Below, piece by piece: positions 8,833 through 16,338 of a stretch of DNA of 64,000 bases (the first letter of the stretch is position 1; every line of letters starts with the position of its first letter). The notes beneath the pieces were generated by a model. It searched no databases, had not been told where the DNA came from, and saw nothing but the letters and a program-made list of their open reading frames with translations. Both the position numbers and the translations under genes were made by a program. The stretch is from an uncultured Erythrobacter sp. GTDB taxonomy: Bacteria; Pseudomonadota; Alphaproteobacteria; Sphingomonadales; Sphingomonadaceae. The stretch spans positions 620,001 through 684,000 of the forward strand of contig NZ_CANMZM010000001.1 of the NCBI RefSeq assembly GCF_947502395.1, written 5' to 3'.

Positions 8833-9056
8833 TGGCCCGCCCGTTTTTCCGCCGCCGCAAGTCTTGCCCATTCTCAGGCAAGGAAGCCCCAAAGATCGAC
8901 TACAAAGACGTGCGTTTGCTGCAGGGCTTTATGTCCGAGCGTGGCAAGATCGTGCCTTCGCGCATCACTGCCGTCTCAGCCAAGAAGCAGCGTGAACTGG
9001 CCAAAGCCATCAAGCGCGCACGCCACATCGGCCTGCTTCCCTACATCGTGAAATAG
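8832..9056 (+). CDS. rpsR: 30S ribosomal protein S18
   Basis: A 74-residue S18 with [12 protein letters not shown] at the N-terminus, [19 protein letters not shown] in the middle, and [13 protein letters not shown] at the end. Length and motifs match the family. It overlaps the rpsF stop by one nucleotide, consistent with balanced production of the S6-S18 heterodimer. Confidence 0.98.
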   Translation: MARPFFRRRKSCPFSGKEAPKIDYKDVRLLQGFMSERGKIVPSRITAVSAKKQRELAKAIKRARHIGLLPYIVK

Positions 9057-9067
9057 GAGACTGACAC

Positions 9068-9733
9068 ATGGATATCATTCTCCTTGAACGCGTCGAGAAG
9101 CTCGGCTCTATTGGCGATGTCGTCACCGTAAAGGATGGATATGCTCGCAACTTCCTTCTTCCACAGAAGAAGGCACTGCGTGCTAACGAAGCCAACAAGG
9201 CCGTGTTTGAAGCCAACCGTGAGCGTCTTGAAAAAGAGAACGCTGAAAAGCGGACCGTGGCAGAAGCCTCTGGCGAGAAAGTTGCAGGCGCTGAGGTTAT
9301 CCTCATCCGTGCCGCATCGAACACCGGTCAGCTTTATGGTTCGGTCAATGTTCGCGACATGGTCGCTGGCTTAACGGAACAAGGTCACGATGTTGACAAG
9401 AAGCAAGTCATCATGGGCGCACCAATCAAGACGATCGGTATGCACGATGTGACCGTTGCTCTGCACCCTGAGGTGCACGTAACCGTGAAAGCCAACGTTG
9501 CACGTTCTGACGATGAAGCTGAGCTTCAGACCCAAGGCGTCGACGTTCTTGCGCAAATGTTCGAAGATGAACAGCGCGAGATCGAAGAAGCGGCGGCTGA
9601 CACCAAGATCGACAATGCTGGTCTTGAGCCTGGCGAAATCCCCGAAGAGCTGTTCGAAGAAGGCGCTGCGCCTGAAGCTGAGGAAGCTGCCGACGAAGGC
9701 GAAGCGGAAGCCGGTGAGGAGAGCGAGGGCTGA
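9068..9733 (+). CDS. rplI: 50S ribosomal protein L9 with long acidic tail
   Basis: The N-terminal part is canonical L9: [19 protein letters not shown], then [13 protein letters not shown], and the C-terminal RNA-binding domain with [10 protein letters not shown]. At 221 residues it is longer than the usual 148-150. The last 50 or so residues are rich in Glu and Ala and look disordered. It closes the rpsF-rpsR-rplI operon and is followed 29 bp later by a strong terminator. Confidence 0.96.
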   Translation: MDIILLERVEKLGSIGDVVTVKDGYARNFLLPQKKALRANEANKAVFEANRERLEKENAEKRTVAEASGEKVAGAEVILIRAASNTGQLYGSVNVRDMVAGLTEQGHDVDKKQVIMGAPIKTIGMHDVTVALHPEVHVTVKANVARSDDEAELQTQGVDVLAQMFEDEQREIEEAAADTKIDNAGLEPGEIPEELFEEGAAPEAEEAADEGEAEAGEESEG

Positions 9734-9762
9734 TTGGCCTGCTCCCCATAAGAGCCATTCAA

Positions 9763-9800
9763 AAGGGCGCGAGAGTCACAAGACTTTCGCGCCCTTTTTG
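9763..9800 (+). terminator. Intrinsic terminator after rplI
   Basis: A GGGCGCGAGAGT arm and its near-perfect complement ACTTTCGCGCCC are separated by a six-base loop and followed by TTTTTG. It ends the rpsF-rpsR-rplI operon. Confidence 0.9.
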
Positions 9801-9854
9801 TAAAAGACCCTCAAACGGCCTAGATGAAACCAAAACAACAACAGGAAAAACTAT

Positions 9855-11291
9855 ATGACCCCAATCCCCGCTATCCTTGAACAATTGCAGCAGCACTACA
9901 ACGACGCCATCCAAGCTCTGCGCGATGATGTCATCGCCTTTGGCAAGACAGGCGCCATTCCGCCCGAGCGTAAGCGCCATGACGGGAGCTACGCCTATCC
10001 TCAGCTGACATTGCATTATTCAGGAGTGGGTGATCCCCAAGACCGCAGCCGTGCTTTCGGCCGGCTGGAAATCCAGGGAACATATACAACGACCATCACA
10101 CGGCCTGATCTGTTTGCGGCCTATCTTGAAGAGCAACTTGGGTTGATCGCCGCAGAATATGAAATCGACGTAACCGTAAGCCGGTCGCGCCAAGAAATCC
10201 CGTTCCCTTATGTGTTGGATGGTGAAGCAGGCGCGGCGATGCAAGGCATTGCCCCGCAGGATATCGCACAATTTTTCCCTTCGACCGACCTGTCCTTGAT
10301 TGGCGATGAGCTGGCTGATGGGATCGAATTTGACGAGAATGCCGATATGCCGCTGTCGCTATTCGACGGCCTGCGCACTGATTACTCGCTTGCTCGGCTT
10401 GCGCACTACACCGGGACCAATGTTGAAGACTTTCAGGACTTTATCCTGTTCACCAACTATCACCGCTATGTCGATGAATTCGTCAATTGGGGAGCGCAGC
10501 AGATTGGCGAAAACAAATATGTCGCGCTGAAAGGCGCCGCCGGTCTCCATATCGAAGAAAGCACCGACAACGCGCAGGCCCAATTGAATGATACCGCTTG
10601 GCGAAAGCACCAAATGCCAGCGTATCACCTCATCCGCGAAGACGGCAAAGGTATCACCCTCGTCAACATTGGCGTCGGCCCGTCGAACGCCAAGACTATT
10701 TGCGACCACCTAGCGGTCCTTAGGCCTCATGCATGGATGATGATCGGTCACTGCGGAGGCGTTCGTTCAAGCCAGAAGATTGGCGATTTTGTGCTCGCCC
10801 ACGCTTACTTGCGCGATGACCATGTGCTCGACGGCGTGCTTCCTCCCGAAGTGCCAATCCCGCCCATCGCCGAGGTTCAACTTGCTCTAGCGGGTGCCGC
10901 AGAATCGGTCTCAGGGGTGCAAGGCGCGAATATCAAGCAACGTATGCGCACAGGCACTGTGGTCACCACCGATGACCGCAATTGGGAGCTGCACTACTCA
11001 AGCTCTGCCAAGCGTTTCTCACAGAGCCGCGCGATTGCCGTTGAGATGGAAAGCGCCACGATTGCCGCACAAGGATATCGCTTCCGCGTACCTTATGGAA
11101 CGCTTCTGTGTGTGTCTGACAAGCCGCTACACGGTGAGATCAAACTGCCGGGGCAAGCGAACAAGTTCTACGAAGAGGCGATTGCGGCCCACCTCCAGAT
11201 CGGCCTTGAGGCGTGTAAGCATCTTCGCGATGAAGGTGACCGTTTGCACTCACGCAAATTGAGGGCATTTAACGAGCCGCCTTTCCGGTAA
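9855..11291 (+). CDS. amn: AMP nucleosidase
   Basis: A 478-residue enzyme that hydrolyses AMP to adenine and ribose 5-phosphate. The N-terminal AMP-nucleosidase domain includes PQLTLHYSG and FGRLEIQGTY. The C-terminal half is a purine-nucleoside-phosphorylase-like catalytic domain with NIGVGPSNAKT, MIGHCGG and the ribose-contacting VEMESATIAAQG, followed by CVSDKPLHGE. Length matches Escherichia Amn (484). It is a single-gene unit, with the rplI terminator upstream and a convergent gene 11 bp downstream. Confidence 0.95.
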   Translation: MTPIPAILEQLQQHYNDAIQALRDDVIAFGKTGAIPPERKRHDGSYAYPQLTLHYSGVGDPQDRSRAFGRLEIQGTYTTTITRPDLFAAYLEEQLGLIAAEYEIDVTVSRSRQEIPFPYVLDGEAGAAMQGIAPQDIAQFFPSTDLSLIGDELADGIEFDENADMPLSLFDGLRTDYSLARLAHYTGTNVEDFQDFILFTNYHRYVDEFVNWGAQQIGENKYVALKGAAGLHIEESTDNAQAQLNDTAWRKHQMPAYHLIREDGKGITLVNIGVGPSNAKTICDHLAVLRPHAWMMIGHCGGVRSSQKIGDFVLAHAYLRDDHVLDGVLPPEVPIPPIAEVQLALAGAAESVSGVQGANIKQRMRTGTVVTTDDRNWELHYSSSAKRFSQSRAIAVEMESATIAAQGYRFRVPYGTLLCVSDKPLHGEIKLPGQANKFYEEAIAAHLQIGLEACKHLRDEGDRLHSRKLRAFNEPPFR

Positions 11292-11302
11292 GTCGGCGCC
11301 TT

Positions 11303-11827
11303 CTAGCCGCTTGGGGTAGATCGCCCAACAAAGCGATCCATCACAACCGCTATAATCACCCCAAAGAATGCCACCAAAAAGGCTGTGACTTTGATCGGCT
11401 GCATGAAGGCTGCGATACCGGCGAGAGTGTCGCTTCCAGTGTCTTGCAGCAATTGGATGAATTGCGAGATCGTCTCGGTGTAATCGGTGATGCCAAACAC
11501 AACACCGGCAACGCATATGAAGAGGCCAATCACGCGGAGCACTCCTTCGCGCTTGGTCGCAAACTCACGACCAGCCAGAAAACTGCCAAAAGCGTAAATC
11601 CATATCCATGCAAGATCGCCAATCATGGCCACGATCGCAGAATTCTGCACTCCGGCCTCGCGCCATTGGGTCTGAATCTCGTTAACCCGATCGGCTGTGC
11701 CTGCCGCTTGGTGCGCCAAAATATCGAAAGTCACATCGCCTTGGGTTATTCTTGAGGACAAGAAAATCACAAATACGAAGACGGCAAGGCTGATAAGCCA
11801 TGTCCTGATGCTGATCTTTTCGTGCAT
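11303..11827 (-). CDS. Membrane protein of unknown function
   Basis: A 174-residue protein with about four hydrophobic helices (residues 10-26, 66-86, 98-115 and 146-164). The first is followed by a polar extracytoplasmic loop containing TADRVNEIQTQWREAG. No family motif is recognised. It lies 23 bp after the hydrolase stop on the same strand, as the distal gene of the run that begins with asd. Confidence 0.7.
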   Translation of the reverse strand: MHEKISIRTWLISLAVFVFVIFLSSRITQGDVTFDILAHQAAGTADRVNEIQTQWREAGVQNSAIVAMIGDLAWIWIYAFGSFLAGREFATKREGVLRVIGLFICVAGVVFGITDYTETISQFIQLLQDTGSDTLAGIAAFMQPIKVTAFLVAFFGVIIAVVMDRFVGRSTPSG

Positions 11828-11850
11828 TCCCTCACCCCTCTTGCCGTAAT

Positions 11851-12606
11851 CTAGTCAGCGAAAAACTCGACCAATGCATTTCCAAATGCGCCATCTGCAA
11901 CGCTACTCATATGGGTCCCGGGTATCTCGCGGTATCGACCATCGGGAAGCGCCATTGCCAGATCCTTGGCCGAGCCGTTGTCTTGGTCTTTATTGCCGCA
12001 AATCAGCGCTGTGGGCATTGTGATCTTTGCCAGATCAGCATTCGCGACGTCATCCACTGCTCCCAGCAGGAGTCTCGCCGCCTCGCGATCAATGCCCATG
12101 GTTTTCATGAATGACTTAGCCATGAAGGCCCGGTCGCCGCGCTTAATTTCATCAAAGCGGTCGATTGCATCGATGAAAAAGGATGAGCGGTTCTTCCATC
12201 CCGATAGCCCCTGCAATCCCATCCCGCAAAGCGCCAAACGCCGCGGGGTGAGACCGTCGATCACGCCCTTCGCAGAGGTGCGCGCACCGAGCGAAAACCC
12301 GCCAAGGTCATAGTCGCTGAGGTCAAAATGCTCGACCAGCGCCGCAAGATCCTTGGTTAATACTCCAACTGGGTAATCGCCCGCATGGTGAGACTTAGTA
12401 CTTGCCCCATGCGCGCGCAGGTGCGGCATTATGACTTGAAATCCTGCCTCCACGAGTTTCGCGGTATGGCCAAACTTGATCCAATTCATCTCCGCTGATG
12501 AAAAAAGCCCATGGACCAGCACCAACGGCCTACCTTCGCCCACCACGGTGACCGCCAAGTTTGCGCCGTCAAAGCTGGCAAAACGAGAGCTGTTTAATTC
12601 GACCAT
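11851..12606 (-). CDS. Alpha/beta hydrolase
   Basis: A 251-residue alpha/beta hydrolase. The oxyanion segment LVLVHGLFSS, the nucleophile elbow GGFSLGAR (a GxSxG Ser) and a late GTHMSS His are visible, so the Ser-Asp-His triad is probably complete, with Asp in CGNKDQD. The substrate is not predictable. I place the start at ATG 12606 (MVELNSSRF), overlapping the GFA-gene stop by 13 bp. Upstream in-frame ATGs at 12624 and 12654 would add 6 or 16 residues and cannot be excluded. Confidence 0.82.
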   Translation of the reverse strand: MVELNSSRFASFDGANLAVTVVGEGRPLVLVHGLFSSAEMNWIKFGHTAKLVEAGFQVIMPHLRAHGASTKSHHAGDYPVGVLTKDLAALVEHFDLSDYDLGGFSLGARTSAKGVIDGLTPRRLALCGMGLQGLSGWKNRSSFFIDAIDRFDEIKRGDRAFMAKSFMKTMGIDREAARLLLGAVDDVANADLAKITMPTALICGNKDQDNGSAKDLAMALPDGRYREIPGTHMSSVADGAFGNALVEFFAD

Positions 12607-13037
12607 GAAAGCAATTTCATCCATTCCTCTTGAGTGGCCGGCTGTGTATCCCATTGCGGCACATCCTCGGGCAACAAGACCCAGTCCTGTTTGCTCTTGG
12701 TCCAGATATGCGCAATCGGATCAAGCGTTTGCGATTCATCGAGCGAGCCACCTTTGATCGTCACCATGAACGGCCGATTGTCGCCAGCGTGGTAGAGACG
12801 ACTGCCACAGCGAGGACAAAAATGGCAGTTGGTATGCGAGCCGCTATCGGTCGGCCGCCGCCAGACCGCGGTCTCGCCTTCAATCTCAAGGTTTGTCTTC
12901 ATCACCGGCACCGAGATGCCAAAAGCACTGGCTGCTTGCATCTGACACTCACGGCAATGGCAAGCATAAGAGGTCAATCGCTCCGCAGTGATGCGGTAGC
13001 GCACAGCGCCGCACTGACAGCCGCCGACAAAACTCAC
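12594..13037 (-). CDS. GFA family (glutathione-dependent formaldehyde-activating-like) zinc protein
   Basis: A 147-residue GFA/CENP-V-fold protein with zinc ligands GGCQCGAVRY (CxC), CHCRECQ (CxxC type) and FCPRCGSRLY. I start it at GTG 13037, which overlaps the upstream stop as GTGA and puts the family-typical GGCxCG near residue 6. The open frame continues upstream to an ATG at 13070. GFA proteins are named for an S-hydroxymethylglutathione synthase, but most members have no assigned substrate. It follows a DsbA-like isomerase often tied to glutathione chemistry. Confidence 0.85.
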   Translation of the reverse strand: MSFVGGCQCGAVRYRITAERLTSYACHCRECQMQAASAFGISVPVMKTNLEIEGETAVWRRPTDSGSHTNCHFCPRCGSRLYHAGDNRPFMVTIKGGSLDESQTLDPIAHIWTKSKQDWVLLPEDVPQWDTQPATQEEWMKLLSWSN

Positions 13038-13684
13038 CGCTTGGCCAATCCCTTTTGCTCCATCCGCCATTTGGCCATGTCTACGCGGTCTTGGCCAAAG
13101 AAAGGCTCGCCATCGACCACAAGCGTCGGCACGCCCCAATGACCCGCTTCATGAAGCGCATTGGTGTTGCCTTCGATTTCTACATCAAGCGCGTCTAAAT
13201 CGTTTGCGGCTTCCGCCTCAAGCTCTCCAAAATCGAGCCCAGCGCGTGCTGCGGCCTGCGCCAGATGATCGCCTTCGTGCCAGTTCTCGGTCGAACCGTC
13301 CCAGATGATCGGCGCCACTTCAGCGGCAAACTCAAGGCCTTTGCCTCGGCGTGTTGCCGCCTGTCCCAATCGACAAATCCGGAAAATATAGGGCTGATCC
13401 TTGGCAATCTCACGCGTGCTTAGGTCTTGCACAATTGGATCGGGGCGCGGCCAGCTCAAAGGGATATTCAGGAACTGCGCAGCCCGCATGCAATCCATCA
13501 CGATATAGCGCGGTGCTGCGGGATTGCCGGTGAAGAGGATATCGGGATCACGCACCGCAATCGGCAAAACCGTGCGCAAAGTGATATCGAGATCATAGTC
13601 ACGCGCCATATCCGCATACCGGCCAATAGCCAGATAGGAATAGGGCGAGCGGAAGCTGAAATAGAGGTCTGCTTTTATTGTCAT
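13034..13684 (-). CDS. DsbA-like 2-hydroxychromene-2-carboxylate isomerase family protein
   Basis: A 216-residue thioredoxin-fold protein. The N-terminus YFSFRSPYSYLA carries a Ser-containing site in place of CxxC, as in HCCA isomerases and kappa-class GST. The C-terminus has WGVPTLVVDGEPFFGQDRVD, the family signature. HCCA isomerase acts in naphthalene degradation with glutathione, but no other aromatic-degradation genes are adjacent, so the true substrate is unknown. Its stop overlaps the GFA gene start by 4 bp. Confidence 0.85.
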   Translation of the reverse strand: MTIKADLYFSFRSPYSYLAIGRYADMARDYDLDITLRTVLPIAVRDPDILFTGNPAAPRYIVMDCMRAAQFLNIPLSWPRPDPIVQDLSTREIAKDQPYIFRICRLGQAATRRGKGLEFAAEVAPIIWDGSTENWHEGDHLAQAAARAGLDFGELEAEAANDLDALDVEIEGNTNALHEAGHWGVPTLVVDGEPFFGQDRVDMAKWRMEQKGLAKR

Positions 13685-13721
13685 TCCGACAGCTTAACGC
13701 GCTTCACCGGAAAAAACACCG

Positions 13722-14282
13722 CTATCGGAAAAAACACTGGGTTCCGGCATAGAGCATGGAGACAGTGCCTTTATCGACAAAGCCGCCCATCGCGTTGCTA
13801 AGAGCAAACTCCTCACCCAAAGTGCTGCCTTCAATCGGTGAGTATCCAGCTGTGTCCGCCAGCTTCGCTGCCGGCATCCCAATGGCAACATCGGCGTCGA
13901 TTTGAATGTTGCTCGCTTCATCTTCGGGCGCGGTTCCGATGTTCCATCCGACCAAAGAACCACCTTGGAAATTGACCGTAAGCTCGCTTGAATAGCTGGT
14001 CATCGCCATGGCCCCTGCCCCGCATTCGTCAATTTCGTTACGGCTAACCGGTTCGCCAAGAACACTGGCAAGCGCGGCTTCAACCTCATTGCGGCCCGCA
14101 GCGAAATAGAAGCTTTCAGCGCCCGCAACGAGCCCCTCGCCATGAAGCGCAACTAGGCCTTCATCAACGATATCAACGGGCACATCGCCTGCCATGCGGT
14201 CCGCAGGCGAAGGCACTTGGCCGCTATCGCAAGACACTAGTGCAACTGAGAGCAGGCAAACCGAGAGAGAACGCATGATCAT
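13722..14282 (-). CDS. Lipoprotein of unknown function
   Basis: A 186-residue protein with a lipoprotein signal: hydrophobic residues 5-16 and lipobox LVSC with Cys at about 19, so it is probably lipidated. The mature part is acidic, with an EIDECGAGAM segment and a near C-terminal Cys (GTQCFFR) that might pair as a disulfide. I do not recognise the family. The start codon shares one base with the asd stop, so translation is likely coupled. Confidence 0.75.
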   Translation of the reverse strand: MIMRSLSVCLLSVALVSCDSGQVPSPADRMAGDVPVDIVDEGLVALHGEGLVAGAESFYFAAGRNEVEAALASVLGEPVSRNEIDECGAGAMAMTSYSSELTVNFQGGSLVGWNIGTAPEDEASNIQIDADVAIGMPAAKLADTAGYSPIEGSTLGEEFALSNAMGGFVDKGTVSMLYAGTQCFFR

Positions 14283-15307
14283 CAGCCCTTCTTAAGGTGA
14301 CGCCGTCCGAGAAGCTCTGCGATCTGGACAGCGTTCAGAGCCGCACCTTTGCGAAGGTTGTCAGAAACACACCATAGCGCAAGGCCATTCTCGACCGTTG
14401 CATCTTCGCGCACACGACTGATGTAGGTCGCGCTGTCGCCGGCGCTTTCTACGGGCGTCACATAGCCCTCGTCTTCGCGCTTATCGATCAGCATAATTCC
14501 GGGTGCCTCGCGCAGAATCTCTTGGGCCTGCTCGGCTGAGAGCTCCTTCTCGAACTCGATGTTCACGGCCTCGGAGTGGCCGACGAACACAGGGACCCGC
14601 ACGCAGGTCGCTGTAAGCTTGATTTTCGGGTCGAGGATCTTCTTGGTCTCAACCGTCATCTTCCATTCTTCTTTGGTGAAACCATCGTCGAGAAAAACAT
14701 CAATGTGGGGGATGACGTTAAAAGCGATTTGCTTGGTGAACTTCGCAGGCTCAACAGGGTCGCCGACAAAGATCGCGCGGGATTGTTCGAAGAGCTCATC
14801 CATGCCCGCTTTGCCTGCGCCTGAGACAGACTGATAGGTCGAGACCACAACGCGCTTAATCGTCGCTGCATCGTGAAGCGGCTTCAGTGCCACCACAAGC
14901 TGTGCGGTCGAACAATTGGGGTTCGCGATGATGTTTTTCTTGGAATATTCGTCAATCGCGTCCGGGTTCACCTCAGGCACAATCAGAGGCACATCCGGGT
15001 CCATGCGGTAAAGCGAGGAATTGTCGATCACCACGCAGCCAGCTGCCGCTGCCTTTGGCGCATATTCCTTTGCTGGGCCAGAGCCAGCAGCGAACAGCGC
15101 AATATCCCAGCCTGACCAATCAAAATGCTCAATATTCCGACATTTAAGCATCTTGCCCGTGTCGCCATACTCGACCTCGGTCCCGTGGCTGCGGCTGCTT
15201 GCAACAGCGGCGATTTCATCAGCAGGAAATTCGCGCTCGGCCATGATTTGCATGACTTCGCGGCCTACATTTCCGGTCGCACCGACGACTGCTACACGGT
15301 AGCCCAT
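14282..15307 (-). CDS. asd: Aspartate-semialdehyde dehydrogenase
   Basis: A 341-residue enzyme that reduces aspartyl phosphate to aspartate semialdehyde, supplying lysine/diaminopimelate, threonine and methionine. Motifs are the NADP loop VVGATGNVGREV (6-17), the catalytic Cys in IIANPNCSTAQLVVAL (about residue 133), VVSTYQSVSGAGK, and a C-terminal DNLRKGAALNAVQIAE. Length matches the family. It heads a run of closely spaced minus-strand genes down to 11303. A divergent hydrolase starts 75 bp away. Confidence 0.96.
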   Translation of the reverse strand: MGYRVAVVGATGNVGREVMQIMAEREFPADEIAAVASSRSHGTEVEYGDTGKMLKCRNIEHFDWSGWDIALFAAGSGPAKEYAPKAAAAGCVVIDNSSLYRMDPDVPLIVPEVNPDAIDEYSKKNIIANPNCSTAQLVVALKPLHDAATIKRVVVSTYQSVSGAGKAGMDELFEQSRAIFVGDPVEPAKFTKQIAFNVIPHIDVFLDDGFTKEEWKMTVETKKILDPKIKLTATCVRVPVFVGHSEAVNIEFEKELSAEQAQEILREAPGIMLIDKREDEGYVTPVESAGDSATYISRVREDATVENGLALWCVSDNLRKGAALNAVQIAELLGRRHLKKG

Positions 15308-15382
15308 TCTCGCATTCCTTCACGTCAATTTGGGTTGCGCCGAACGTCTCGCCGGCTAGCTTGGCCCCAATAGGGAGACTTC

Positions 15383-16252
15383 ATGCAGGTCGATACACAA
15401 AACTGGCACCATAAGGCACGATATTTCGACTTTCAGGGGCACCAGATTGCCTATTGGACAGGAGAGAATACGTCTGCGCGTCCTTTATTGCTGGTGCATG
15501 GCTACCCAACCTGTGCGTGGGACTGGACCAGCGTGTGGGATCAGCTAGGCGCAGATCATTATTTGATCGCGTGCGATATGCTCGGCTTTGGGCTCTCTGA
15601 TAAGCCCAAGAGCGGTTATTCGATCCATCGGCAAGTAGATTTGCAAGAAGCGTTGTTGACCCATCTTGGCGTCAGCGAGTTTGACGCATTTGTTCATGAC
15701 TACGGGGTCTCGGTGGGTCAAGAATTGCTTGCGCGCCAACAGGACGGATCAGGGGCGCAAGGCCTTGGAAAAATGGTGTTTCTGAATGGCGGCATCTTCC
15801 CCAATCAGCACCGCCCCGTGACCATGCAGAAGATCGGCGTATCACCCATTGGCTTTGTGCTGGGTCTGCTGATGAACCGAGAGCGGTTTGGGAGCAGTTT
15901 CTCTCAAGTTTTCGGCCCAGACACCAAGCCGCCCGCACAGGAGCTTGATCAGTTCTGGGAGTTTATCGCGTACAATTCGGGCAACCGCATCATGCACAAG
16001 CTGCTGCACTACATCGCGGATCGACGCACGCATAAGGATCGCTGGGAAGCGGCTCTGGTGGGCGCTGAGAGCAAAATCGGTCTGATCAACGGCGCGGTCG
16101 ACCCGGTCTCAGGTAAGCACGCCTATGACAAATGGCGCGAAGTGGTGCCTAGTGCGCGGCACCATCTGTTGCCAACGATAGGCCACTATCCCCAGGTCGA
16201 AGCGCCAGATGAGGTGGCGGCTAAGGTGCTGGAGTGGCTCAACACACCCTAA
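15383..16252 (+). CDS. Alpha/beta hydrolase, MEST/epoxide-hydrolase-like
   Basis: A 289-residue alpha/beta hydrolase. It has LLLVHGYPT (HGxP oxyanion motif) and CDMLGFGLSDKP. The nucleophile elbow FVHDYGVSVGQELLAR resembles the HDYGDxxAQELL of vertebrate MEST and the HDWG of epoxide hydrolases and haloalkane dehalogenases, which would make Asp the nucleophile. The Ser two residues on could instead read as GVSVG. A late GHYPQVEAPD gives the catalytic His. The substrate is unknown. Confidence 0.82.
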   Translation: MQVDTQNWHHKARYFDFQGHQIAYWTGENTSARPLLLVHGYPTCAWDWTSVWDQLGADHYLIACDMLGFGLSDKPKSGYSIHRQVDLQEALLTHLGVSEFDAFVHDYGVSVGQELLARQQDGSGAQGLGKMVFLNGGIFPNQHRPVTMQKIGVSPIGFVLGLLMNRERFGSSFSQVFGPDTKPPAQELDQFWEFIAYNSGNRIMHKLLHYIADRRTHKDRWEAALVGAESKIGLINGAVDPVSGKHAYDKWREVVPSARHHLLPTIGHYPQVEAPDEVAAKVLEWLNTP

Positions 16253-16253
16253 C

Positions 16254-16334
16254 CGTCATCCTGAACTCGTTTCAGGATAACAGCGGCATAGCACCAAGGT
16301 TAGAGGGTTATCCCGAAACGAGTTCGGGATGACG
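16254..16334. repeat. Palindromic intergenic repeat, GTCATCCTGAA family
   Basis: Arms CGTCATCCTGAACTCGTTTC and GAAACGAGTTCGGGATGACG are near-perfect inverted copies with extra pairing inside (GGATAA / TTATCC). It lies between convergent genes and can serve as a bidirectional terminator. It differs in sequence from the GTCATTGCGAG and TCCTGAGC repeats in this window. Confidence 0.85.
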
Positions 16335-16338
16335 CTTT

